Positions 26,167 to 34,806 of a DNA stretch of 64,000 bases are shown here, piece by piece. Where the stretch lies: NCBI GenBank assembly GCA_032334055.1, contig JAUOZS010000001.1:434001-498000 (forward strand), read 5' to 3'. The notes below the pieces were generated by a model that searched no databases, was not told the DNA's origin, and saw only the letters and a program-made list of their open reading frames with translations. This stretch comes from Selenomonadales bacterium 4137-cl (GTDB taxonomy: Bacteria; Bacillota; Negativicutes; Sporomusales; UBA7701). The translations under genes were made by a program, and so were the position numbers. The stretch's first letter is position 1, and each line of letters starts with the position of its first letter.

Positions 26167-27339
26167 ATGGAAAAAAGGATGCAAGAAATCGCGGCTCGGA
26201 AAGCTGAAATTCGCAGCCTGCTCCAGTCCGGCGCCGAGTGCGATCTGGACGCTATCCAGGCCGAACTGGAAACCCTGGAAACTGAAGAACGCGCTATTCA
26301 AAAGCGCCAGGAGATCGCTAACAAACTGAATGTTGGCGATGTTCGTGGCCGGATCATCCTGCCTCCGGGCGCCAAAGCCGGCCAGGACGACGAGCAACGC
26401 AGCGAGATCGACACCACCACCATGGAGTACAGAACCGCTTTCATGAAGTATGTACTTCGCGGCACCCCGATCCCGGCCGAACTGCGGGCTGACGCTACCA
26501 CCACTACCGCCGGCGCTCCGATCCCGCAGAACGTCCTCAACACCGTTGTGGACAAGCTGCTGGCCAGCGGCATGATCCTGCCTCTTGTTACCCAGACCAA
26601 CTACAAAGGCGGCGTGGCCATCCCCAACTCCAGCGTGAAGCCTGTCGCCACCTGGGTGGCCGAGAGCGCCGGCAGCGACAAGCAGGCCAAGACTACCGGC
26701 TCCATCATCTTCGGTTACTACAAACTGCGCTGCGCCGTTGCCGTCAGCCTGGAAGTCGACACCATGGCCGTGCCCGCGTTCGAGGCCGTCCTGATTAACA
26801 ATGTTTCCCAGGCGATGGTCATCGCGCTGGAGCAGGCGATCATTTCCGGTACCGGCAGCGGCCAGCCGACCGGCATTATTTCGGCCGGCACGCCTGTCAA
26901 CGCGGGTCAGGTAATCACAGGCACCCCTTCGCGGAAATCATTTGTTGCGGCCGAGGGCGCCCTGGATATTGCCTACGAGGCAACGGCGAAGTGGTGCATG
27001 ACCAAGCAGACCTGGAACGCCATGCTGGGTGAGTCCGATACCGCCGGCCAACCTGTCGCCCGCGTGAATGAAGGCATTCCCGGAAAATTATCTCGCACGC
27101 TGCTCGGCCGTGAGGTTGTGCTGTGCAACTATCTCCCGTCTTTCGCCACCGGCCTGACCGCAGGCACCGTCTGGGCGTTCCTGTTCGATTTCAGCGACTA
27201 TGTGCTGAACACGAACTACAACATCAATATCCAACGCTACCAGGAGATCTGGGTTGGCGACGACTGGGTAACCCGGGCTGTCCTCATCGCCGACGGTAAA
27301 GTTACCGATCCCAATTCCCTGGTCACTCTGGTTAAGTAA
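26167..27339 (+). CDS. Major capsid protein (HK97 fold) with N-terminal scaffold
   Basis: Shell protein of 390 residues. Residues 1-75 are a charged coiled coil (delta/scaffold domain) expected to be removed by the protease just upstream. The remainder is an HK97 fold: LPLVTQTNYKGGVAIP, ATWVAESAG, the E-loop/P-domain region, and the typical C-terminal YNINIQRYQEIWVGDDWV. ATG 26167 follows GGAGGG. A terminator directly after the gene suggests that its transcript level is set separately from the connector genes. Confidence 0.95.
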   Translation: MEKRMQEIAARKAEIRSLLQSGAECDLDAIQAELETLETEERAIQKRQEIANKLNVGDVRGRIILPPGAKAGQDDEQRSEIDTTTMEYRTAFMKYVLRGTPIPAELRADATTTTAGAPIPQNVLNTVVDKLLASGMILPLVTQTNYKGGVAIPNSSVKPVATWVAESAGSDKQAKTTGSIIFGYYKLRCAVAVSLEVDTMAVPAFEAVLINNVSQAMVIALEQAIISGTGSGQPTGIISAGTPVNAGQVITGTPSRKSFVAAEGALDIAYEATAKWCMTKQTWNAMLGESDTAGQPVARVNEGIPGKLSRTLLGREVVLCNYLPSFATGLTAGTVWAFLFDFSDYVLNTNYNINIQRYQEIWVGDDWVTRAVLIADGKVTDPNSLVTLVK

Positions 27340-27344
27340 TAATG

Positions 27345-27371
27345 GGGCGGAGCAATCCGCCCTACTTTTTT
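27345..27371 (+). terminator. Terminator after the capsid gene
   Basis: GGGCGGA (27345-27351), GCAA tetraloop, TCCGCCC (27356-27362), then TACTTTTTT. It could reduce expression of the connector and tail genes relative to capsid. Confidence 0.8.
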
Positions 27372-27385
27372 GAGGTGGTGAACAC

Positions 27386-27589
27386 ATGAGGAAAATCGAC
27401 AGCGTGGCGGCAGCGTTCGCCGAGCTGAACCACAAAATCGTCACCGATATTCTCGCGCGGGGCTATTCGCCCAGCGACGCGGAAACCCTGGCCACGGTCC
27501 GCGAGAACCTCAAAGTCCTAAAGGATTTTGCCATTGACGAGCCGGCAGCTCCGGCCGCTGCCTCAGCGAAAACCAAGGCTGGTGGCTAA
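27386..27589 (+). CDS. Small phage head-region protein (67 aa)
   Basis: Unrecognised protein of 67 residues. The first 50 form amphipathic helices (AFAELNHKIVTDILARGYSPSDAE); the end is an Ala/Pro/Lys tail. Start ATG 27386 with GAGGTGG upstream. It lies between capsid and the first connector, a place often filled by small head decoration or assembly proteins, but no such family is identifiable here. Confidence 0.65.
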   Translation: MRKIDSVAAAFAELNHKIVTDILARGYSPSDAETLATVRENLKVLKDFAIDEPAAPAAASAKTKAGG

Positions 27590-27591
27590 TC

Positions 27592-27900
27592 ATGGCTACG
27601 GCTCTCTCGCTTGAAGACGTGAAGCTCTACCTTCGGGTCGACAGCGACGACGAAGACGCACTGCTCCAGGACCTTATGGACGGTGCAATCGGTTATATGC
27701 AGCGCATGACCGGCAAGGTCTACGACCCGGCGGACGGCGTGTGGAAGATGGCGGTCAAGTACCTCTGTTCGCATTGGTATGAAAACCGGGACAGCGCGGC
27801 TGCCGGCCGCGACGCCAGGGTGGACCACACCATCGACGCACTCATTAGCCATATTTCCCTTTGCAAGGATTACGCGGACCTTCCGCCGGTGTCGCCATGA
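27592..27900 (+). CDS. Head-tail connector (gp6-like, QLRG/Phage_connect family)
   Basis: Connector of 102 residues, helical, with LSLEDVKLYLRVDSDDEDALLQDLMDGA at the start, the signature of gp6-like head-completion proteins that form a ring below the portal. The middle reads VWKMAVKYLCSHWYENRD. It follows the 67-aa gene with 2 nt between, and its stop overlaps the next start by 4 nt (ATGA). Confidence 0.88.
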   Translation: MATALSLEDVKLYLRVDSDDEDALLQDLMDGAIGYMQRMTGKVYDPADGVWKMAVKYLCSHWYENRDSAAAGRDARVDHTIDALISHISLCKDYADLPPVSP

Positions 27901-28211
27901 TCGCCGGCCGGATGAGCTGGCGGATCACCCTACTGCGGCCGGTTAAAACCCCCGACGGCATGGGCGGCGCAAAGTCCAGCTATCAGGCCGCCGGCAAGGT
28001 CTGGGCGGAATTCCGGAATCCGAACGCAAAGGAACTGACGGCCGCCGGCACGGTGATCAGCGACCTGGTCCGGCTGGTATCCATCCGGCGCCGCAGAGAT
28101 ATCCGTCGCGGCTGGCGGGTGCAGCACGACGGCCGGAGCTTCGACGTGCTGCACACCTACGACATCGACCGCGAAACAACAATGCTCGTATGCCGGGAGG
28201 TGGTGACTTAG
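27897..28211 (+). CDS. Head-tail adaptor (head closure, SPP1 gp16-like)
   Basis: Head-closure protein of 104 residues, beta-rich, with the family layout: MSWRITLLRPVKTPDGMGG at the start, KVWAEFRNPNAKE in the middle and HDGRSFDVLHTYDIDRET near the end. It would close the connector channel after packaging. ATG 27897 overlaps the upstream stop; a longer in-frame start at 27861 is rejected because the overlap would be extensive. The next gene begins right after its stop. Confidence 0.85.
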   Translation: MIAGRMSWRITLLRPVKTPDGMGGAKSSYQAAGKVWAEFRNPNAKELTAAGTVISDLVRLVSIRRRRDIRRGWRVQHDGRSFDVLHTYDIDRETTMLVCREVVT

Positions 28212-28655
28212 ATGGCTTCTTTCACGGTGAATCTGGGCATCAACGATCTCCAGCGCACCCTCGGCGCCTTCAAATCCTACGACGCCAAAACCCAGGAAAG
28301 GCTGCGGGCAACGGTTCAATCGTCGACCTCGGCCATCATGCTGGGGGCAAAACGGCGGGCGCGGGTCAGGTCCGGTGGGCTGGTCAAAAACATTTCCATG
28401 ACCTACGACGGTACCAGAAACATCGGTACCGTCCGGGCGAAGTCGCCGCACGCCCACCTAATGGAGTACGGTGCGCGGGCCGCGAAAGTGCGTCCGGACC
28501 GGAAGAAAGCCCTCCATAGCAGCGCCCTGACCGGCAGCGGCTTTGCGGCCTCGGCCAACATCCCGGCCCGTAAGGCCTACCCCTTCATGCGGCCGGCGTT
28601 CGAGGACGAAAAGCCGAACCTGGTCAGGTCGGCCGCGGCGGTGGTCAAGCCATGA
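28212..28655 (+). CDS. HK97 gp10-like head-tail protein
   Basis: Protein of 147 residues of the HK97-gp10 family, probably part of the neck or tail-terminator assembly. It begins with a short beta segment, then helices (AMINO region AKTQERLRATVQSSTSAIM), and ends with the family segment PARKAYPFMRPAFEDEKP. The glycine-rich VRSGGLVKNISM and HLMEYGA blocks are also typical. ATG 28212 follows the adaptor stop directly; GGGAGG is 12 nt upstream. Confidence 0.88.
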   Translation: MASFTVNLGINDLQRTLGAFKSYDAKTQERLRATVQSSTSAIMLGAKRRARVRSGGLVKNISMTYDGTRNIGTVRAKSPHAHLMEYGARAAKVRPDRKKALHSSALTGSGFAASANIPARKAYPFMRPAFEDEKPNLVRSAAAVVKP

Positions 28656-29053
28656 TCATAATGCGGCGCATACCCATGACAGCCCTGCAGACAGGGCTGT
28701 TTAATTTATTGTCTGCCGGCCAGACGACGCCGGTTTATGACGATGTCCCGGAAGACGCCGTTTTCCCCTATATAACGATCGGCGCCTTTACCTGCAAGCG
28801 GGTCGCCGACAAAACGTCGGATATCTGGGACGCATCTATCCAGATCCATATCTGGTCGGAGTATAACGGCAAGGCGGAGATCAACGCAGTTGCCAACGAC
28901 ATCGCCACGGTGGTTTCGTCGGCCGCGATCGAGGCGCCCGGCTTTTTTGTCATCAGCCAAGACGTGGACTTTTTCGAGGCGTTTGCCGAGGACGAGTTCG
29001 GGTATCACGGCGTTCTCACCCTCGTCGTCACCATTCAAAACACAGGAGGCTGA
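28652..29053 (+). CDS. DUF3168 tail completion/terminator protein
   Basis: Protein of 133 residues of the DUF3168 family, equivalent to lambda gpU-type tail terminators. Features: ALQTGLFNLLSA, VYDDVPEDAVFPYITIG and the central segment DASIQIHIWSEYNGKAE, followed by the final strand GVLTLVVTIQ. The ATG overlaps the previous stop by 4 nt. A second in-frame Met at residue 9 is a possible alternative start. It likely caps the tail tube before head joining. Confidence 0.85.
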   Translation: MIIMRRIPMTALQTGLFNLLSAGQTTPVYDDVPEDAVFPYITIGAFTCKRVADKTSDIWDASIQIHIWSEYNGKAEINAVANDIATVVSSAAIEAPGFFVISQDVDFFEAFAEDEFGYHGVLTLVVTIQNTGG

Positions 29054-29058
29054 TAAGT

Positions 29059-29514
29059 ATGGCCGTTAATCTTCCCAGCAATCCGTCGCCGGCCCAGGCC
29101 ACGGTCGGCAAAGATTATTTGCTCTACATCAACACCGGGACCGCTGCTGTTCCGGTCTGGACATTAATCGGCGGCCAGCGGGCGGGCACCCTGACCCGCA
29201 AGGGCGACACCATCGACGCCAGCGACAAAACCACCGGCGGCTGGAAGGCTTCGCTGGTCGGGCTGCTCAGTTGGGCGATCTCCCTGGACGGGCTGGTGCT
29301 TCTCCAGGACGCGGGCCTCACCGCCCTGGAAACCGCGTTCAACGCCGGCCAGCAGGTCAACATCCAGTTCGTCTATCCGGACGGCAAATTCCGCACCGGC
29401 TGGGGTTCCATTTCCGAATTGACCATCGACAACCAATACAACCAGGCCGCCACGCTGAAAGGCACCATCGACGGCGTCGGCCCGCTCTCCGATCTCACCG
29501 ATCCCGAAGCCTAA
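29059..29514 (+). CDS. Major tail tube protein
   Basis: Tail tube subunit of 151 residues. The pattern LLYINTGTAAVPVWTLIGGQRAGTLTR followed by TIDASDKTTGGWKASL and a final beta-sandwich (AATLKGTIDGVGPL) is that of long-tailed phage tube proteins (TP901-1/phage_tail_2 type). It would polymerise around the tape measure into a non-contractile tail. RBS AGGAGG upstream. It precedes the tail chaperone pair, as in other siphophages; no sheath gene is present. Confidence 0.9.
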   Translation: MAVNLPSNPSPAQATVGKDYLLYINTGTAAVPVWTLIGGQRAGTLTRKGDTIDASDKTTGGWKASLVGLLSWAISLDGLVLLQDAGLTALETAFNAGQQVNIQFVYPDGKFRTGWGSISELTIDNQYNQAATLKGTIDGVGPLSDLTDPEA

Positions 29515-29584
29515 GACTGAATAAAAAAGGGTCGGGCGGGTCCGCTTTACGCGGGCCTGCCGGCCTAAAGTCAAGGAGGAAATT

Positions 29585-29929
29585 ATGAAAAAGACGATAC
29601 CCTTTGAACTCTTTGGGGCCGGGCAGACCATTTACTTCGACATCCTTCGTCTTGCCGAGCTGGAAAAGGTGCTGGGCGATTCAATCATAAACGTGGTGCG
29701 GCGTCAGGACGCCGGTATTAATTTCTGCATCGCGGGCCTCTTGGTCGGCCTGAAGCACCACTACAACCGGCCGACGGCGGCTCTCATGGCCGAGAAGATC
29801 GAGGAATACCTCGACAAGGGCGGCAACCTGGACGAATTGGCGCTGCCGATTGTGCAGGCGATTCTCGAAACCGGCATATTCGGCAAGGTGGACCCGGAAA
29901 GAAAAAACCCGACGCCGGCGGCAGAGTAA
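29585..29929 (+). CDS. Tail assembly chaperone, short form (lambda G-like)
   Basis: Protein of 114 residues encoded between tail tube and tape measure, the place of gpG-type chaperones. It is helical, with TIYFDILRLAELEKVLGDS and LMAEKIEEYLDKGG. AAGGAGG precedes the ATG. Near its 3' end lies a classical slippery heptamer that allows a fraction of ribosomes to continue into the downstream frame. Chaperones of this kind coat the tape measure during tube assembly and are not found in virions. Confidence 0.85.
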   Translation: MKKTIPFELFGAGQTIYFDILRLAELEKVLGDSIINVVRRQDAGINFCIAGLLVGLKHHYNRPTAALMAEKIEEYLDKGGNLDELALPIVQAILETGIFGKVDPERKNPTPAAE

Positions 29930-30258
29930 CCTTTGGGTCTTTTGCAGAGTGGGCGGATTGGGCGGAGCCTCTGGCCTACGGCCAGCTGGCGCTTAAGCCT
30001 TGGGAGTTTGGGCGGCTGCAGCCGCACGAATTCATCCTGCTTCTGCAGGGTTACTCCTGGCGCCAGACACAACAGGAGAACATGCTCGCGTATTTCGTCT
30101 GCCAGTTGATGAACATCGAGGGCAAGTGCCTGACGCAGCCAATCTGCGCCCAGGACCTGCTGGAGCCGATTCGCGGCGAGCGCAGGCAAAAACGGGACGA
30201 CGATGAGGAATATCTGCGGGACCAGTTTAAGGACATCCTCGGAAAGGCGGGTGTGTAG
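29585..30258 (+). CDS. Tail assembly chaperone, frameshifted long form (lambda GT-like)
   Basis: A -1 shift at 29902-29908 joins the short chaperone to the overlapping frame, giving about 224 residues. The added part (from PDAGG onward) contains FAEWADWAEPLAYGQLALKPWEFGRLQP and ends DQFKDILGKAGV. The downstream frame has no start codon or RBS of its own near its beginning, which supports recoding. In lambda the correct ratio of G to GT is needed for tail assembly. The stop (30256-30258) is 2 nt before the tape measure start. Confidence 0.88.
29902..29908 (+). promoter_or_regulatory. Programmed -1 frameshift slippery site A AAA AAC
   Basis: In the zero frame the codons are AGA AAA AAC, so A-AAA-AAC is a textbook slippery heptamer. 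The zero frame stops 19 nt later (TAA 29927-29929) while the -1 frame is open to 30258. It is followed by a GC-rich stretch (GACGCCGGCGG) that may help pausing. Confidence 0.88.
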
Positions 30259-30260
30259 GC

Positions 30261-33200
30261 TTGGCAACGATCGCTGAACTACTGATCAAAATCGGGGCTG
30301 ATAATTCCGGGCTGAAGAAAACCCTCAGCGACAGTCAGTCCAGCGTACAGGCCGCCTTTTCCATGGTGCCCATAACGAGCTTCACCGGCGCGATCAGCGG
30401 AGCGACGGCCGGCCTCGGCAGCATGATCGGCAAGCTGTCCGGACTCGCGGCGCTGGCCGCCGGCGGTTTTGGCCTCGGCGCCATCGTCGAGGGTGCTGTA
30501 AACTCCGGCGAAGCGGTCCATGAACTTAGCGAACGGCTCGGTATCAGTACGACGGAGGCGGCGCGGCTATCCAAGGTGCTGAAGCTGACCGGCGGTGACG
30601 CTGAATCCTTCGCCGGCGCCATGATGCGCCTGGATAAAAACCTTTTTGCGTCAGGGGATGCGGGCGAGAAAGTCCGCGCCACCCTGGCGCTTTTTGGTGT
30701 TTCCCTTACCGACAGCACCGGAAAACTTCTGCCGCTGAACGAGCAGCTGGCGAATTTGAGTCGGGGATATAAACAGGCTCAGGCCGGCGGGCTGCAGCAA
30801 GAGTTCATCATGCAGACTTTGGGCGTTCGCGGCATGGCCCTGGTAAAAACACTCGAAGACTACCATGAGGCGTCCGAAAAAGCGGCCCTGGTGAAAGGGG
30901 TCGGGCTTGACCCCGAGCGGCTGCACGAACTGAAACTGGACATGGAAGTCGTGACCATGCAGGCGGGCCAGATCGGAATGGCGTTTACGTCGGCGCTCGC
31001 GCCGGTGGCGCAGCAGCTCTTTCCGCCGATCATGTCGGGCCTGCAAACGACAGCCGCCTTTCTGAGTGAAAACAGGACACAGGTTGTAGAGCTGACCAAG
31101 GACGCCCTCGGGCTGCTGGTGGCGTATAAAGGCATCCAGCTGCTGGCCAGCGCCGGCGGTGCCATCGGCTCCTTCTGGCAGGCCGCTGCGGCTGAGGCTG
31201 CCGCGTCCGCCGCCGTCCAAGCCGGGGCGGCCGTGGGGCTTTCCACAGCTCAGGAGCGGGCCATCGCCCGGGCGGTCGCCGCAAGCGACAAGATGTACGC
31301 GAAGATGCAGGCCGACGCGGTACGAACCGCGCAGGCGGCCGGGTTAAGCGCGGAGCAAACCGCTATCGTAATCGCGGAAAAGTGCGTCGAGATTGCCAAC
31401 GCGAGCACGGCCGCAGCTGGGAGAATCCGGGCGGAAATGACGGCTGCCTTCCTGGCTCAGGCCGAGGCGGCCACGGTGGCTGCCGGCAAGACGGTCGCCG
31501 CCAACGAAATGGCAGCGGCTTCGGCAAGAGTGGCCGCGACGGCCGGGATGGAAATGGCTGCTGCGACGGCGGCCCAGGGAACGGCGGCCGTGGTCGCTGC
31601 CGAGAAGACGGTCGGCGCCATGGCGACGGCCAGGGTGGCGGCCGGGAACTTCCTGTCGGGCCTGTGGGCCTTGGCCGGCGGCTGGCTCGGCGTGGCGGTG
31701 GCCACCGGGTTCGCCATAAAGGCCCTAGTCGAGTATTTGGACGGGCTTCACAAAGTCCAGAGCTACGATCCCAAGGCTGAGGTCTGGGATGATCCCAGCC
31801 GGCCCGGCAAGCATCTGGTCGGCCGTACCGTCGCTGCCCAATGGGTGGAGGCGCCGGGCACCGAAATGGGCGGCTACTTTATGCCCGAACATACCGCGCG
31901 GGTCGCCATGACCGATGCGGAAGAAGAAGAGCATGCCGCCTGGAAGGCTTGGTCCGATAAACAAAAAAACCAGAAACCCTGGCTCCAGAATGGCGACGGC
32001 CTTGACCCTGATCTGGCCGCAAAGATGGCCGGAATCATGGCGGATAACGGCAAGGACTCCAAGGTCCACGACCGCATAGCTCGAATTCAGCGGGCTAACG
32101 CGCAGGCGGACCAGCTCATTGCCGATCTCAATAAAAGGATTGCTGCCAGCACCAGCATCGCCTACGAGGCTGGGATGGCCAACATCACGGACGAAGTCCA
32201 GCGGATGAACAACCAAGTTGCTGAAATCACCAAAAACGGCGGCGACGTTTCGGGCCTCGCGGATAAAATCGCGGAATACCAGAAGGTGGCGGCGGTCAAG
32301 GTTAAGGACGTTTGGCGCCAGGCGTGGCAGGATGTCAAAGACCAAGCGGCGCTCGTCAACGCGCAGCTGCTGCACGATAAAATGGCCGAAGCTGACGCCG
32401 AGTATCAAATTGCGCTCACCCGGATCGAGAAGGAACGCAAAGCGGAAATCGAGGCTATCGCCAAAAACGGCAACGACCGAGAAGCGATCAACCAGGCGAA
32501 TGCGGACGCCGAGGCCAAGAAGAAGCTCGCGGCCCGAAAGCGCGATTACGCCAAGGGCGACGAGCTGCTTCAGCAAAATCAGCGTGCCCTGGAAAGCGCC
32601 TCCCTGCAAGTCGCCATCGCCAGCAAAACGCAGGCCGAGGTTGATGCCATAAGGGAAAAGGGCCTCAAAAAATATATCGAAGATCTGAACACCCAATACG
32701 CTGCTGCGGCTGGCGACGCCGAACGGCAGCTGGCGATCCAGCGCCAACTCGCCGACGCCGTCGCGCAGCAGAACCAGATCGCCGCCACGCAGGTGGAGAC
32801 AGCGTGGGGCGTCGCCTTTAAGGAAATCCGGGATGAACAGACCAATTACGCCGACATTATCGTGGGCGCCTGGCACAACATCAGGAGTTCCGTCGAGGAC
32901 ACCTTCGACAAAATGGTGGACCAGGGCCTGTCGGCCACCGACGCCCTGCGGAATATCTTTCAATCCGTCGTGGCGGACATCGAGAAGATGTTCCTCAAAA
33001 TGTGGGCGAACCAGTACATTATCGGTCCGCTGCAGCAATTGCTCGGCGGCCTGATCGGCGGCGCTGCCGGCGCCAGTACAACCGGCTCCGGCGCCAAGAC
33101 AGCGGGCTTGACTTCTATCCCGAGCGCGGCCGAGGCCAACCCACTCCAGCATTTCGCCGCCGGCGGCACAGCCTCCGGCTGGTCCATCGTCGGCGAGGAA

Positions 33201-33461
33201 GGTCCGGAGCTGGCCTACTTCGGCAACACGGCCCACATCTACACGGCCGGCCAGTCGGCGGCCCTGCTGGGTTCGACCCGGAGCGCGCCGGCAAGTCCGA
33301 GCGTGAATGTGAATGTCGTTAACCGCAGCGGGCAGCAGCTCTCCGTTTCGCAACAGGCCCAATACGATCCTGCGACGCACACCATGCTGATGCAGATGTT
33401 CGTTGACGGCGTATCCAAAAACCTGGCCGGGTCACGCGACCTGCTGTTCGGGAGGGGGTAA
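30261..33461 (+). CDS. Tape measure protein
   Basis: Longest structural tail gene product but one, 1066 residues. N-terminus IAELLIKIGADNSGLKKTL is typical of tape measure proteins. The centre has hydrophobic segments (SFTGAISGATAGLGSMIGKL, GLWALAGGWLGVAVATGFA) and long Ala-rich coiled coils between about 270 and 470 and 600 and 860; the C-terminus is Gly-rich (AAGGTASGWSIVGEEGPE). At about 0.15 nm per residue the tail would be near 160 nm (inference). TTG start 30261, 2 nt behind the chaperone stop. Confidence 0.93.
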   Translation: MATIAELLIKIGADNSGLKKTLSDSQSSVQAAFSMVPITSFTGAISGATAGLGSMIGKLSGLAALAAGGFGLGAIVEGAVNSGEAVHELSERLGISTTEAARLSKVLKLTGGDAESFAGAMMRLDKNLFASGDAGEKVRATLALFGVSLTDSTGKLLPLNEQLANLSRGYKQAQAGGLQQEFIMQTLGVRGMALVKTLEDYHEASEKAALVKGVGLDPERLHELKLDMEVVTMQAGQIGMAFTSALAPVAQQLFPPIMSGLQTTAAFLSENRTQVVELTKDALGLLVAYKGIQLLASAGGAIGSFWQAAAAEAAASAAVQAGAAVGLSTAQERAIARAVAASDKMYAKMQADAVRTAQAAGLSAEQTAIVIAEKCVEIANASTAAAGRIRAEMTAAFLAQAEAATVAAGKTVAANEMAAASARVAATAGMEMAAATAAQGTAAVVAAEKTVGAMATARVAAGNFLSGLWALAGGWLGVAVATGFAIKALVEYLDGLHKVQSYDPKAEVWDDPSRPGKHLVGRTVAAQWVEAPGTEMGGYFMPEHTARVAMTDAEEEEHAAWKAWSDKQKNQKPWLQNGDGLDPDLAAKMAGIMADNGKDSKVHDRIARIQRANAQADQLIADLNKRIAASTSIAYEAGMANITDEVQRMNNQVAEITKNGGDVSGLADKIAEYQKVAAVKVKDVWRQAWQDVKDQAALVNAQLLHDKMAEADAEYQIALTRIEKERKAEIEAIAKNGNDREAINQANADAEAKKKLAARKRDYAKGDELLQQNQRALESASLQVAIASKTQAEVDAIREKGLKKYIEDLNTQYAAAAGDAERQLAIQRQLADAVAQQNQIAATQVETAWGVAFKEIRDEQTNYADIIVGAWHNIRSSVEDTFDKMVDQGLSATDALRNIFQSVVADIEKMFLKMWANQYIIGPLQQLLGGLIGGAAGASTTGSGAKTAGLTSIPSAAEANPLQHFAAGGTASGWSIVGEEGPELAYFGNTAHIYTAGQSAALLGSTRSAPASPSVNVNVVNRSGQQLSVSQQAQYDPATHTMLMQMFVDGVSKNLAGSRDLLFGRG

Positions 33462-33464
33462 ACC

Positions 33465-33815
33465 ATGAGCTATCCGGCGTTTCCGGCTATCGCGCCTCCG
33501 TCGCTGTCGCCTTCGGGACCGCAGGAGGATGTTTTCCAGGATAACAGAATCAGCTCACCTGTCGACGGCGGCTACACGGTTAGCCGCCCTCGCTATACCC
33601 GGAACAAGATGGGCAAGAACTACACCTGGACGGCCATGTCAAATGCGGACTATGCCCTGTTTAAGTCCTTCGTGTTGGCGAATTACGCCAACATTTTTGT
33701 TTGGGCCGACCAGGATACCGGCGAACCGGTGAATGTGCAGTTCGTTTCGCCGCCCAAGGCAGTAAAAACCCTGCTGGGCTATTGGCACGTGGAAATTTCG
33801 ATCGTGGAGGCGTAG
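33465..33815 (+). CDS. Minor tail protein, lambda gpM-like
   Basis: Protein of 116 residues encoded directly after the tape measure. The segments SRPRYTRNKMGKNYTWTAMSNADYALFKSF and LGYWHVEISIVEA match small tail-tip proteins of the lambda M type. The position (tape measure, M, L, K, I-J) is the main support. GGGAGGGGG upstream of ATG 33465. Confidence 0.7.
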   Translation: MSYPAFPAIAPPSLSPSGPQEDVFQDNRISSPVDGGYTVSRPRYTRNKMGKNYTWTAMSNADYALFKSFVLANYANIFVWADQDTGEPVNVQFVSPPKAVKTLLGYWHVEISIVEA

Positions 33816-33818
33816 CCT

Positions 33819-34442
33819 ATGCCCTTATCGTTTTCGAGCGCCGGCCTGATTGAGAAAAACAAACTGGCGAGCGACCACCCCTGGATCGTGCTGTTCGAGG
33901 TACAGTTGCCCGATGGGACAAGTGCCCACCTGGCGAAAAACAACGAGGTCGTCACCTGGCGGAACATTGCCTGGGAGCCGATCCCGGTGGTGCTGTCGGA
34001 CAATACCCAGGACATGAAGTCGATGTCCACGTTCACCGTTCAAATCTCCAATGTTTCCGGTGTCATTCAGTCTTATCTGGAAGAGTACAACGGCCTGGTG
34101 GATTGCGCTATCATCATCCGGCTGGTCCACGCGGCGCATCTGGACAACACGACTCCGGAGATCGAGGAATCGTTCAACGTGCAAAGCGCGGCCTACGATG
34201 AGGAATGGGTGACGTTCACACTGGGTTCGGACTTCTGGATGTACTACCGGGCGCTCGCCGACCGCTATCTGCCGGATTTTTGCTGCTGGAAGTATGGCCA
34301 GATCAAGTGTGGCGTGTCCGCCTTGACGTTGGCCCAGTACCCCTCCTGCGGCCACACGCTGGCGGATTGCCGGAAGCGGAATAACACGCTGCGGTTTGGG
34401 GGCGCGCCGGGAATGGGGGGATTTTATGCGTCGAGTAGTTGA
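33819..34442 (+). CDS. Minor tail protein, lambda gpL-like (four-Cys)
   Basis: Tail-tip protein of 207 residues. The N-terminal part is beta-rich; the C-terminal part carries Cys residues in FCCWKYGQIKCG, YPSCGHT and DCRKRNN followed by RFGGAPGMG, matching the conserved C-terminal domain of lambda gpL, which binds an iron-sulfur cluster. It would form part of the tip plug between tape measure and the central J protein. Overlaps the next gene by 17 nt. Confidence 0.82.
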   Translation: MPLSFSSAGLIEKNKLASDHPWIVLFEVQLPDGTSAHLAKNNEVVTWRNIAWEPIPVVLSDNTQDMKSMSTFTVQISNVSGVIQSYLEEYNGLVDCAIIIRLVHAAHLDNTTPEIEESFNVQSAAYDEEWVTFTLGSDFWMYYRALADRYLPDFCCWKYGQIKCGVSALTLAQYPSCGHTLADCRKRNNTLRFGGAPGMGGFYASSS

Positions 34443-34806
34443 CCTGGTTGGCAAGCCTTTCCAGGAGGGAGGGAAAGGCCCTGACGGCTATGATTGCTGG
34501 GGCTTGGCCGTCGAGGTTTTCCGCCGGCACGGCATCCTGGTGCCGGATTACCGGCTGACCTGCGAAACCGTCACCAGCGGGGTTACGAGCAAGAGCGACC
34601 AATGGGCGCGGTGCGTCGGCGAAGTGCCGGCGCCGGCGCTCATTGTGTTTACGACGGTGGGGATCGCCGACCATGTCGGCGTCTATCTGGGCGCCGGCAA
34701 ATTCATCCACGCCCACAGATCGGCGGGCGTGGCAATAACCGGGGTCGACCACATCTTCTGGAAACGGCGCATTGAGGGCTATTACGCGCCGGGCTGGCTA
34801 ACATGA
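34426..34806 (+). CDS. NlpC/P60 tail tip peptidase, lambda gpK-like
   Basis: Papain-like peptidase of 126 residues. The catalytic Cys is in GYDCWGLAVEVF (C24), followed by the His in GIADHVGVYLG and a second His in KFIHAHRSAGV. Such proteins sit in the tail tip and cut peptidoglycan cross-links during DNA entry. ATG 34426 with a G-rich RBS; an upstream in-frame start at 34396 is less likely. The stop overlaps the J gene start by 4 nt. Confidence 0.88.
   Translation: MRRVVDLVGKPFQEGGKGPDGYDCWGLAVEVFRRHGILVPDYRLTCETVTSGVTSKSDQWARCVGEVPAPALIVFTTVGIADHVGVYLGAGKFIHAHRSAGVAITGVDHIFWKRRIEGYYAPGWLT

Noticed and set aside
31725..33380. Long antisense frame in the tape measure gene
   Set aside because: Shadow of an Ala-rich coiled-coil gene; no start signal and no recognisable domain.
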